Origin: Triangularia verruculosa
Taxonomy: Eukaryota; Ascomycota; Sordariomycetes; Sordariales; Podosporaceae
Assembly: GCA_033296885.1 (NCBI GenBank)
Contig: MU863876.1
Span: forward strand, 434,001 to 498,000
Direction: 5' to 3'
Length of the DNA stretch: 64,000 nt
This document shows, piece by piece, positions 34,415 to 44,267 of the stretch. The notes below the pieces were generated by a model that saw nothing but the letters and a program-made list of their open reading frames with translations, did not search any database and was not told the DNA's origin. The first letter of the stretch is position 1. Every line of letters begins with the position of its first letter. Both the position numbers and the translations under genes were made by a program.

Positions 34415-36761
34415 ATGGCTTCCACACCCACAGCCACACGCCCCGCTACCCGTTCAAAACGAGAGAAATACTCGAGCATTGCATGGTAGCTATATGTGGT
34501 ACTCCTGGTAGATCAACAACAGGCAGCTAATCGATCTGGCAGCCAAGCATGCAGGAAGTCGAAGCTGAAGTGCAAAACCACCTCTGTTCCGGGATATGGG
34601 CTTGGATGTGGTCGCTGCATAAGCCAACGGCTAGTATGCAGAATCACTCGTCCGCCGCGAGGTTTGAGAAGCAACGCGTTGCCGTCTCCAGCACCGGCGA
34701 GCATCACTGCAACCGACAAACTTCAACTTGCCCGTTTTCAAAAGATGGAAGAGGAGCTCAGCATCTTGCGCCGTCAAGTATCCCATCTGACCTCGTCATT
34801 CCAGCAACAGAACCCGGTAGCCCCAACTCATCAGTCGCAGTCTCCGCGACCACCTGAGGAGGACGAAACCCCCTTCACGGTCTATCAAGTCAATACCCGT
34901 GTTGAGCCTCAGTTTGTAGGGACAACACGACCTACCTTCACCCTCAATATTGCCAAGGCCTCCCTGCAGCTGATGGGCGTAGCCGTATCCGAGGATAACT
35001 CAGAGCCGCAACCTGCCGCATTATCGGCGTTACGATACAATACGTGCTTATTAGCTGCCACCGACCTATTACTACGTTTTCCCGTTAATGAGGTTTAGCG
35101 CCTATTCGCTGTATTTCAGGATGAAATTGCATCATTATACCCTGCTCTATATTGCTGGGATGTGACAGCGAGTATACCTCGAATCGTCGATTAAATTTCA
35201 TCCAGGGTATTTAACTAGTATTATGGCACGAGGGAGCAGAAGTAAGCACAACTGCTGAAAGTGGCTATTACCACCGCTCTCGTTCTGGAAGAATCAGGAA
35301 AGTCAAACCTAGGGCTTAACCTATTTAACTCCGTAGAGTAAGAGATTAGCAATATATTTGCACACCCATAGGTTAATCTGATAGAGATTCGCATCTTAGC
35401 TATTATAGTGAGTACGATCAATGTTTTTAGCGAACGTTGACACTAATACGTGAAGTATGGCAGGCTATATACTACTTTTACTGCGATAAAGAACTATACG
35501 CTTAGCGGACTTTGGGTATTGCTACTCGCCTGGTACTTAAGATGGGCCTTTATCGCTACTAAAGCTTACTGGCTAACTTTCCCAATCGCGAAGATCGAGA
35601 CGATGCACTGGCTGTCTTTTGGTGTGTTTATGCGCTGGACCGTAGATGGAGTCTTGGGACTGGATTGTCGTTTGCCCTCGTCGACCGGGACGTTGACCCA
35701 AACCTCCCTGAGCTGGTACGTCCTATCTTTAGAACCCCGTCTTTCTCAGCTAACACGGTCAATAGCCTCCTCACATGACGTATCTAAAATGTCTTGTCGA
35801 CTATGCCCGGCTTTGTTCCAAGGTCTGGGATACTTTACCCCAGTTCAGTGCCGAGTCTATGTCGCCCACAACAAGCGGGCTCCTGCTCGGTCATCAAATT
35901 CAAGATTAATGTGCCGGTATACCGGTCGAATTTAGATTATCTTCCTAATTCTACCCCATCACGAATTCGACAGCCATCGAGCTTCATCACCCTACCTTGT
36001 CTCCTTCAAGAGGTGCCCGCAATCTCCGAACAATGATGTACCTCCGAGGTAACCACCTTCGTTCTCTCGTCAACCGTCAGCACGTACTCTCTACCGCTGC
36101 TATATCTTCCAACCTCCAGCAGGCCAGGCTGGTCGTCCAAATTACGCGGAACTCCATTCAAGTTATTATCACTCTGAGTAGACAGACAGATATTTATACC
36201 CGACAACAGCCCGCGTACAATCACTACCTCGTAAGCGCTCTAGCCATCGTGCTACTCGCCACATACCACGCCCCAAATCTGTTTACTGTCGCTTGCAGAA
36301 AAGACTTTTCCGATGCGGTCAGCCTGGTTAGGGGGTTCTCGGAGGCAAGCATTGCCGGACACAGGCTCTGGAAGAGTATGTGCGGGCTTGTTTCGGCTGT
36401 GACAGAACTTGGCTTGGGATATTCACAAGGCGAGAGAAGTCAAGACAATAACGGCGAGGACCAGCAACATACGCCGCCAGTGCCCGGTCCTGTTGAACAC
36501 GTACATGGTGGGATGGGAGACTTCCATTTTGATGCAGGCTTTTACAACCTGAACACAGCAGCCCAACCTGACATGGGACATGTCGGCACGGATCTGATGG
36601 GTCTCTTTGATACGTTTTGGCACGGTAATACTCAGGGACCAAACCAGGACTTCCTGCACGATCATGGCCCCATGGACGAGGCTATCGCTTCTTTGCTCTC
36701 GAGTGGGGAGGTTGGGCCGGAGACGGACCATGTGTCGAGGTATTTTCTGGGGTTGATTTAA
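34415..36761 (+). pseudogene. Zn2Cys6 transcription factor, middle region destroyed
   Basis: Exon 1 34415–34485 joins exon 2 at 34543 across a 57-bp intron, giving SIACQACRKSKLKC … LGCGRCISQRLVC, a complete six-cysteine binuclear zinc cluster. A heptad-like stretch (LARFQKMEEELSILRRQVSH) follows. The frame then meets TAG at 35096–35098 (EV*RLFAVFQDEI; CAG fits), TAA at 35192 and many more up to about 35950. The fungal-specific middle domain is only recognisable in patches. The C-terminus recovers (MCGLVSAVTELGLGYSQGE … DEAIASLLSSGEV) and ends at 36761. Such regulators usually control the neighbouring biosynthetic genes. An N-terminal product of about 180 residues with the DNA-binding domain could still be made. 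Confidence 0.8.
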
Positions 36762-37129
36762 GCTACCATCCACCGCCAGTTCTAGCGGGAGACTTGAACT
36801 GAATAGCTTGTGCTATTTACTACTATACCTCACCCAAACAGCTTGTACAATTCACCACCTCCCATCCCTCTCTTGACAGCCTCAGCGTTCCTCGAACAAA
36901 TATGTGGTCTGTGCTTGGATTATGGCGACCTAACGCCCTGACGCGATGTCTTTAAACACAAAGCGCGTGCCAATATGCGGAGTATACACGTACCGACCGC
37001 CTTCATTTCTCATCCCATCGTTTTCTTCGACTCTTCTATTACTGTTATTCTCATTTCCATTAACCTTTTCCGTTCATCAAATGGCATGCCAAGCACCAGG
37101 TTAGCCATTATTGGTTGATATTGATGCGG
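36762..37129. other. intergenic
   Basis: No gene recognised. A pyrimidine-rich stretch at 36995–37080 leads to ATGGCATGCCAAGCACCAGG (37081), which may be the lost start of the HET-type relic that follows. Confidence 0.3.
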
Positions 37130-37450
37130 ATGGCGCTCAATCAGATGGCGCAGTAGCAAGTGGGGTTCCAGGCTTTGGGCTTTGACGAGGAGGCCATCTA
37201 CTTACTCTGTGTGTGGCACCCTCTTGGACAAGTTTGAAGATAGCCAGGCAACAGACGCGTGAGACCGAGTATTCGCCCTCTTGGGACTGGCTTCAGATGT
37301 TCAAGGTGCCATTACTCCGGATTACGAGGCTTCAGAAATGGCTATTGTACAGCGGGTCGCCTCTTTCATCGTCACGGTGTTCGGGAAGGTAGTCGGACCC
37401 GAGACCTACGAATTCCCGCAATGGCCACTCGACCGTCTATCCTAGCACAT
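37130..37450 (+). pseudogene. HET (heterokaryon incompatibility) domain relic
   Basis: One frame reads LLDKFEDSQATDA, a TGA, then DRVFALLGLASDVQGAITPDYEAS and IVQRVASFIVTVFGK before more stops. 'DPRDRVFALLGLAS … PDY' is the third conserved block of fungal HET domains. The TGA replaces an expected Arg (CGA). Upstream blocks are not recognisable. HET proteins trigger cell death after fusion of unlike mycelia; this copy is inactive. Confidence 0.65.
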
Positions 37451-37980
37451 TTCGAGGTTAGTCAGGGGCGTCCTCAAGGTGCTGATTATGCACACGTCGT
37501 TCTGGAACTAGGTCGATAGAGCCGAGCCTCGTCTATCACCGGACGAGTACTTACCACGTTCTTATACCGCAAGCCACGTAGATCCCAAGCTAGGTATTCT
37601 GAAAAATATGCAGCCCAGCTCGCGAGGGGATGGCGCTTTTTAATGTGGTTTCGGATATATTTGGGACCACACTCGATCAAGTCCACATAGTCGACCACCC
37701 CAATCTTCCTACTCACATTACACTGGGAGTAGCAACCAGCCTCGGTAATCGTATACACTTACAATTACTCCTTAGATATAGGAAGATATCTGCAGCCTAT
37801 GACAGTTACGGCTCAACAGCGGTAGGGATAAGACGATAGATATCAACATATAAGCGTCACCTAAAGGCGCTGAGGCTGCTCGCTCATACCTCTAACATAT
37901 CCAAGGAATTACCACAAAACTGTGTCCCGCAGAGCGGTGGACAGGAGATACTGGAATTAATAACCTCTGGGAGTCAAGAC

Positions 37981-38725
37981 GTGAATACGGAGGCACTACG
38001 CCTTGGCATGTCCAACTACAACAAGCTTCCCCCATTTATAATATTGATATACGCCGCAAAGCTTCGGGCGATGCAGTACCTGCCTTCACAAGGGGCGTCT
38101 CTGAGCACAATTCTGGCACTGCCAAACACAAGGTCGTGGTTAGTGAACATTACAGAGATCTTGGCTGTGTCGCCCCCGAACAAATCAAAGCCGGGAGGCC
38201 TATACGACATACCGAAGAGAGGCGCTTCATATGCTTCAGAGCCACCTCCGGCTCTCAGTTGCGATGTTGGTGATACCGAGGCTTTCATAGCTTGTGCAAG
38301 GCATGGCCACACTGCACTCCTCGAGCTTTGGCTGGCCAGAGGGGTGAGTGCAAACTCTTGAAGTTGCATTGGCATGTCCGCGTCGAGTACTGCGGCACAA
38401 GGTGGTCACCTCGAAACAGTCAGAGTCTTGTTGGAAAACGGGGTCAACGTTGCAAAGCGAGGCGATCACGACGGCCGGAGTTGTCGACCACAACGGTCGA
38501 AATGAAGTTGTGAAGCTCCTCTTGGAAGCCGGAGCCGATGCCACTATTTCAGATTCTGGAGGGCTTACTCCATTGGATACTATAGCCGAGCACCAGTCTG
38601 TTTTGTTATCAACAAATCCTGAAGCCTGGCCTGACTCCTGGCCTGATTGGGCTCAAGAAAGCCTCACACGCATGATCGGCATGTTGGAAGAGGCAAAAGC
38701 GCGCAAAGGGAAGTCACAGAGCTGA
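37981..38725 (+). pseudogene. ankyrin-repeat protein relic
   Basis: Three reading frames each hold part of an ankyrin array: DTEAFIACARHGHTALLELW (frame 1, to 38361), then AAQGGHLETVRVLLENGVNV (frame 2), then HNGRNEVVKLLLEAGADATI and SDSGGLTPLD (frame 3, to 38725). At least two frameshifts and a stop separate them. The C-terminal non-repeat end (NPEAWPDSWPDWAQESLTRM) is intact. Together with the HET relic 500 bp upstream on the same strand it may be one decayed HET–ankyrin gene. Confidence 0.65.
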
Positions 38726-39041
38726 CCTATAGCTGAATAATTTATTAATAATTCCCAGTTTCCAACTTCCGCGATACATTTGTATAGGTTGGCTGGTCGT
38801 GCCTTTAATGGTTTCCAGAAGCTGCGCTAACCCACCTTCCCCTACTACATTATAGCTCAGCATACTGGAATTCAAGATGCGGGAGAAGGTCAGGCTGGAC
38901 TTATTTACAACCGACTTACCCAGCTATCTGCGTCCCAAATAGGTGCACCTAGTGGTTTTTTGTCCACGACTAGGGTGGGGACAGGTACAGCGTAGTCCAT
39001 GCGGCGCAAAAGGCTATGGCTAATTCACCTACCATCTTCAA

Positions 39042-39633
39042 AATGACTGTGGCTGTGGATGCGTCATTGGTAACGGACTGGTAGAGTGGAAGCTGGTCAG
39101 GTGGCATTGCGGCCGTATTTTCCATGACCGATGTACCCGCCCAAATAGGACACGCGTGGTTATTTCCCGAGGCGCGGAATGATTCTAGCTTACTTAAGTT
39201 GGTGGCGATAGTACACGGGATTCATCTTGCTAGTGAGAGGCTTGCGGAAGCCATGGGACGATGCGGTGTTGATGGTGCACTGTGGTACGACGAGATCCAG
39301 GTTCATATATTTTCTGACTCTTTGTATAACGTCCAACTTCTCTGGAACAGCCTTCACTTAGCGAGAACAACACTAGGATCCGAATACGAGGGCATAGTAT
39401 TGGTATAGGATTACCAGAATAGACCTTTCCGGAACAAGATCGTAAACCTCATTTTCGAAGACGCAGAGGCAATTCTTCACAGGGCAGAAAACATCACTCT
39501 TCATCTACATTGGATAAAGGGCCATATGCTAGATTATCCGGCGACTACAATGCCGCTGCTTCGAGCTGATGATTTAGCCTGGTTTGCTGCCTTGCCTTAT
39601 CAGCGTGTAGATTACTTGGCTTACTGGTCCTAA
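39042..39633 (+). pseudogene. RNase H-like domain relic
   Basis: Conceptual pieces in one frame: TVAVDASLVTDW, a stop, GGIAAVFSM, HIFSDSLYNVQLLW, a stop, then ILHRAENITLHLHWIKGHML and RADDLAW. The order Asp strand, SDS, HWIKGH and AD.LA is that of an RNase H fold as found in retroelement and related fungal proteins. Two in-frame TAGs break it. The parent element type cannot be told. Confidence 0.5.
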
Positions 39634-39981
39634 AATCGGCAAGATACGTCGTTTGTAGCTTGTTGGCCCAGAGGCTTCCTTGAAGCGCTAGTAGGGTAAG
39701 ATTAGGTCGATATTTCTGTTTGTTTCGAGCGCCTAAGCCGGTCTTGGCTTTATTCGGTGTTTAAGGACGAGTGGTAGGCGTAAGGTTGTGATATGCGGAA
39801 AGGACTGATAATACTACGCATTGTGTGCGAAGGTACCTTGAAGGTCGAGGTGTCTGATATTGGGAAAGAGATGAAGTAGGGATAGAATAAGCCGGACAGT
39901 GTCCTCGATGCCACCATCTAACTTGGGAAGAATCCAAATTTTCTTAATAAGTCTAGCGTATTGAGACTTCTTGGGTTTGCG

Positions 39982-40455
39982 CTAACCATATTTCCTTAGA
40001 TGCCTAACCGTCAGCTTTTGCAGTAGCGGAAATGACCGCAGTAGCTCGTACAGCTGGACTTGATGGTCGTGTAATGTATTCCTGCGTTCAGTCCTCAGAA
40101 AGTTCTGGTATTGCTGAAATGCTATATCCGCACTGCGCCCGAATCGGTGTTGGACTGCAATGCCATCTCTACTATGTAACAACGGATCAAACTCCCAGTC
40201 GATCCTTGAAGACGGTTTCCAACAGCTATGGTAAATCGTGAGCTCTCTGGTATGGACAGCGGATGATGGATCCCGTGATACGAAATGCTGGAATTCTTTG
40301 AGATAAGAGGATGTGTTAAGTACAGACAGATGGTGTGCAAGGGCGACGTAGCCGGCGCCTGCCCAGCGACGACACACTAATCTGAAGGTAGAGATATCCT
40401 GCGCGGAGAGCTGCAGCGCAATAGTTAGCAAAGTCTCCTGGGGCATTCGGTCCAT
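39982..40455 (-). CDS. short F-box protein
   Basis: 157 residues, one exon, ATG at 40455. The N-terminal MPQETLLTIALQLSAQDIST and FRLVCRRWAG form an F-box (residues 3–35), which would bind Skp1 in an SCF ubiquitin ligase. The rest (VHTRELTIYHSCWKPSSR, ending LTVRHLRKYG) has no recognised substrate domain. Fungal F-box proteins are usually 300 residues or more, so this is probably a 3'-truncated copy; the sequence beyond the stop is AT-poor and gives no continuation. It lies at the right inner side of the repeat-rich island. Confidence 0.6.
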   Translation of the reverse strand: MDRMPQETLLTIALQLSAQDISTFRLVCRRWAGAGYVALAHHLSVLNTSSYLKEFQHFVSRDPSSAVHTRELTIYHSCWKPSSRIDWEFDPLLHSRDGIAVQHRFGRSADIAFQQYQNFLRTERRNTLHDHQVQLYELLRSFPLLQKLTVRHLRKYG

Positions 40456-41199
40456 GTGTTTGAGAATATGGTTGGTAAATTAAAAGGCTGGGGTATTTGG
40501 TTATGATTAGGTGTGACGTGTGTTTAAGAATATGGGTAACTACAGTTTTATTTTAATAATAAAACTTTAAAATTAAATATCTACTTACTGGTTTAGGTTA
40601 GTAAGTTGATATTTTAATATATAATAGTATATTATATAAGTAATAACTAGTAATTTTCAACTTAAACTAAAATACGTTGAAAATTGAAGGATTTTCCTTT
40701 TGTGACGAACCCTGATCTAGAACCTCTGAAAGGGATACTTAGTTGAAGGTGCTTCTAGATAATTGGTTCGGTGTAGCTAAACAGTGTATAATAATGGCTT
40801 GTCTTAATCACAATAGTTTGATACTAACGAATGTGACTTGTATTGTATACTGCGGAACTATCTACGAGCTATCTAGTTCCTCCGTATATATAGACCATTA
40901 TTTCCCTGGATTATTGTCCTCCTCTAATGATCCTTATAGCCGGATCGCTGGATTATCGTAATGATTTAATGATCCCATTTCCGGATTATACTCTTAACCC
41001 AATGATCCTCTCCTGGTAGGTCTGCTTCCTGTTCTTCTGATTGGTTGTTCCCTACTGCTTTTTGATTGGCCGATGCTGCCGGGAGTCCGCATTCAAGAAC
41101 GTAATATATAAGCTTTATTTAATTAGCTTAGTGACAGAAAATTATACTTACCTTACGACCTTCCGCAGTACTACCGCTACTTTTTTATAAATAAAGTAG
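40456..41199. other. AT-rich intergenic DNA
   Basis: Very TA-rich at 40540–40680, with short normal blocks after 40690. No gene recognised. Confidence 0.4.
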
Positions 41200-41962
41200 G
41201 AATATATGCTCCTAAAGAAGTATAGAATATTCTCTATTTTGTAGACGGGGTCCGTATACTACATCTAGGAGCCGTTTCTGGCTCCTTGTTCCTCAATATC
41301 TGCAGGGTCGAGCAACCTCTAAATACGGCTCTAGGTATATACGTGTTTCTACCTCTAAGAATTGCTTTAATACTTTAGAGGGGTAAGGATGTCCGACTTG
41401 TAAAGAAGTATAGAAATATATACTCTATTTTTAAACGGGGTTCGTATACTGCATTTAAAAGCCGTTTCTGGCTCCTTGTTATAATCCTTAATATCTGTAG
41501 GGTTAAGTGACCTCTAAATACAGCTTTAGGTATATATGTGTTTCCACCTTTGAGAACTGTTGAAGTATGTGCTTTGTAGGCCTATAGGTATAAGCCTGCG
41601 TGGTGGTGGGCGCAGTATACTAAGAGTGAATTGGGCTTTGTCTGTAGTATACGATAGTGGTTTGACACTGAAGGAAGATGGATTGCAGGGACGGCGCCCT
41701 GCAATATATAAGGTGATCACAGTAATATAAGCTTGTGAGGCATTGAAAGATGTGGTGAACCAGTGTATTGAATTGACTTGACAGGTAAGAAAATATCACA
41801 GTGAATAGTCCTGAGGGCAAGCCTTTTATAGATCTTCGGCTCTGTATTCCTCCTCTAATCTTTTCTCCGTTACCGTGCGCTAAGTGTTTGGAACTCCGGA
41901 CGCTAGCTATACGGATTTTTAGATTGAATCGGAGGTCCGTTCGGAGGTCTGAAAGCTTACTG

Positions 41963-42055
41963 TGATCGCTACGGTAGAGCGTTGGTGAGCATATGATCGC
42001 TACGATAGATCGTTGGTGAGCATATGATCGCTACGATAGATCGTTGGTGAGCATT
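41963..42055. repeat. tandem repeat, three copies of 31 bp
   Basis: Unit starts at 41963, 41994 and 42025 with TGATCGCTACGATAGATCGT; copy 1 differs at two positions (G for A, G for T). Lies within the right repeat arm. Confidence 0.95.
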
Positions 42056-42444
42056 GTGATTCTAAGCCATTGGTTATTGTAGGCCTTGTAGGTTATAGGC
42101 CTAGATATACTGTAAAGTCTATAAATAAGTGCTGTACTTTAATAAGAACTACTCTAATACTTCGGAAAGGTAACGTTAAGGATCTCCGGTTTATAATATT
42201 ACGCGCTTAAGGCTGTAACTAGCCCATAGAGAAAATTATTTGCGGTAGTTTTGGAATAGACTAGATGTAACGCGTCTTAACTATATATTCTGTATAATAT
42301 TAGAGACATTGAGTTGGATTAGTAGATGAGATAGGTTTGATGTTTAAGATGCGAAGTTAAGTTGCTAGAGCATGAATTTTCGTGAGATAATACTTTCAGA
42401 GGAGTCCTGGACTAGCGTTATAGAACAAGCTTGTAAGAGTACTA

Positions 42445-42620
42445 TTAGTAGTAAGTGAGTAAACTATTAGTAAGGTGAGCAGACTATGAGCAACCTAGAG
42501 TAACCCTAAGTACGGTGAGTAAACCCTGAGTAGTCTATGAGCGAGGTGAGCAGACCCTGAGCAGTCCCTGAGCGAGGTGAGCAGACCCTGAGTAGTCCCT
42601 GAGCGAGGTGAGCAGACCGG
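42445..42620. repeat. minisatellite, 31 bp unit
   Basis: Well-kept units start at 42538, 42569 and 42600 (TGAGCGAGGTGAGCAGACCC, then TGAGCAGTCCC); more diverged units extend left to about 42445. The GGTGAGCA core is shared with the minisatellite at 16425–16510. Confidence 0.85.
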
Positions 42621-42920
42621 AGCCGAAGATGAGTCGGTCCTGAGCTCCACCTAATTCAGGACAGATAAAGCGGCGAGAAGTCACGTGGCGAATTGTGTCC
42701 AGATTCCGGTGGTACAACACACACTTCTGCAGTCGAGGAAGACCGGTGACGTGTCTTTTGGTCTTATCATCAATTCCCAATTGTCATTGATCAACACCCC
42801 TATGCTTTACACGTGTACTAAACCCAACGCAGAAAATATAAGACTTCCTGTTCCCCTTCACCGGTTCGACACCCTCCACGCCATACCGCGACCCCCATCC
42901 AATTTCTCATCACACCCACA

Positions 42921-43240
42921 ATGCCAGACCCCTATCGATACGAGCGTATAAGCGCGTGGTGCTCCTGTGTACAAGCAACAGCAGCAATTTTCGGCGCTGG
43001 AGTGGCATCTTGGAACGCGTACTCGGCTCATATGAGCGCCGAAGCTGCAGTGTGTTTTTGCCCTTTTCGATGATACGAAGCCAGACCCTGGTATCCAGCT
43101 GACAAATGCCCTGTTAGAAAGAAGAGGCTTTAGAAAAGTGCAGAGCATGGTGCCCGGAGTATTGCGATGAGCTGGAAGCGATCCTAGCCACATGCAAATG
43201 CCAAAAAAGGTCATATGGAGGGAGACTGGGTGGAAGGTAG
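42921..43240 (+). CDS. small cysteine-rich protein, unknown (83 aa, spliced)
   Basis: Two exons: 42921–43049 and 43118–43240. The 68-bp intron runs from GTGTGT to GTTAG with a GCTGAC branch site. The protein starts MPDPYRYERISAWCSCVQAT, continues through a weakly hydrophobic AAIFGAGVASWNAY segment, then a charged helix with regularly placed cysteines (KCRAWCPEYCDELE, ATCKCQKR) and a Gly/Arg tail. Eight cysteines in 83 residues. Splicing converts a stop-terminated frame into a coherent protein, which supports the model. A CCTTCACC pyrimidine leader and an AAATATAAG box lie upstream. It sits just outside the right repeat arm. No family recognised; without a cleavable signal peptide, secretion is doubtful. 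CX9C/CX3C-like spacing might suggest a mitochondrial intermembrane-space protein, but this is speculative. Confidence 0.6.
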
Positions 43241-43595
43241 TTTGGACGGATGAAGATGCTGTGCTTCTACCGGCCGTGGCGGAACGATGGGCATGATTGT
43301 CTTCGGCTGTTAATAAACTCTGACGCGATTCGGAATCGGGCAGCTTGATATCCAAGTGTTCGGCCAATGTTAGGTGGAATATTAAATTGATAAATCTAAA
43401 GCCAAGGGTATCTTTATAGGTATGCATATCTTGCCGCATACAACGTTGAGATTCAATTCAGAAACCATCTGCACTGCCATGCATATCCCAATGTCTTTTT
43501 TATGCCCTTAAATGCTCGGGTGAACCAGCCCCAAATCTCACGATAACTAGATGTTCCAAATCAATTCCAAAATATGCGTCGTGTCGAATTATGAA
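43241..43595. other. convergent 3' flanks
   Basis: Lies between two genes that end towards each other. No coding signal seen. Confidence 0.4.
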
Positions 43596-44267
43596 TCACC
43601 GCCTGCTATGGTACTGATATTCGGCCCCTGGATGCCAGCTCTGTTGACTCCACCCTTGCCTCGTTCCTTGTTGTGGCTGTGGCTGTGGCTGCTGGTACTG
43701 CTGCTGCTGCACAGGAGAAGAGTATTGAACTTGAGGCTGCGGTTGAACTTGAGGCTGCGGTTGAACTTGAGGCTGCGGTTGTTGAGTCGATTGGCGGTGC
43801 GGTTCCTGCCCCCTAGGCCGGTAAACCCTCTTCGCCACATTACTCTCATATACCACCCCCCCTTCCTCCAACCTCACAAGCAGCTCATCCACGCTAATCG
43901 GCCTCTTTTTCTTTTCCCCATCCTTCATAGCCTTCTCCACTATTACCATTCCGATATCCCTCGTGCTGCTGAACCCACAGCAATCAATCTCCAGACTCCA
44001 CGGTTCTAGCTCATGGTTCTCATAGTAGGAACTCCCATCCTGAAAAGCGAGGTTGGTCCCCCCGTTGGTGTTGATGTCGTTTGCTACGCGGCATGCGTCC
44101 TCGGATTTCCCTCTTCTCTTGCAATTCGAGCAGACCACTGTGAGTTTATATTCCGGTTTGGTGCGCCTGGATGCTGAGACGGGGGATGTTGGTGAGGCTG
44201 TTGACCGTCGGGATGCCCGAAGACTAAATCTAGATTCTCGAGAGGGTTTCGATTGGGATCTACCCAT
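43596..44267 (-). CDS. putative N-myristoylated protein with Cys motif and QP-repeat tail
   Basis: 223 residues, one exon from ATG 44267. The start MGRSQSKPSRESR fits the N-myristoylation pattern (Gly2, Ser6, basic residue 7). The frame is open further up to 44534, so longer starts are possible. A central region, KPEYKLTVVCSNCKRRG, then LEIDCCGFSSTRDIG and VVYESNVAKRVYRPR, looks like a conserved fungal domain with paired cysteines, not recognised. The C-terminus is Gln/Pro-rich with three 18-bp tandem repeats (about 43727–43784) encoding PQPQVQ units, then YQQPQPQPQQG. Function unknown; membrane association is inferred only from the first residues. Confidence 0.65.
   Translation of the reverse strand: MGRSQSKPSRESRFSLRASRRSTASPTSPVSASRRTKPEYKLTVVCSNCKRRGKSEDACRVANDINTNGGTNLAFQDGSSYYENHELEPWSLEIDCCGFSSTRDIGMVIVEKAMKDGEKKKRPISVDELLVRLEEGGVVYESNVAKRVYRPRGQEPHRQSTQQPQPQVQPQPQVQPQPQVQYSSPVQQQQYQQPQPQPQQGTRQGWSQQSWHPGAEYQYHSRR

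Larger units (their letters stand above)
41200..42796 (-). repeat. degenerate repeat, right arm of a candidate inverted pair
   Basis: Read from the right edge inwards on the minus strand: TGTTGATC (42789–42796), CAATTGGG (42776–42783), CGGAATCTGGACA (42696–42708), TCGCCGCTTTA (42666–42676), a GAGCA-rich minisatellite (42445–42620), then TA-rich DNA with GCCAGAAACGGC motifs (41277 and 41465 regions). This is the landmark order of 16305–17600 in the opposite orientation. Spacing differs by tens of bases, as expected after indels. Confidence 0.6.

Noticed and set aside
42858..43439. 193-codon minus-strand frame
   Set aside because: It is antisense to the spliced small Cys-rich gene, which has consensus splice sites and a coherent protein.
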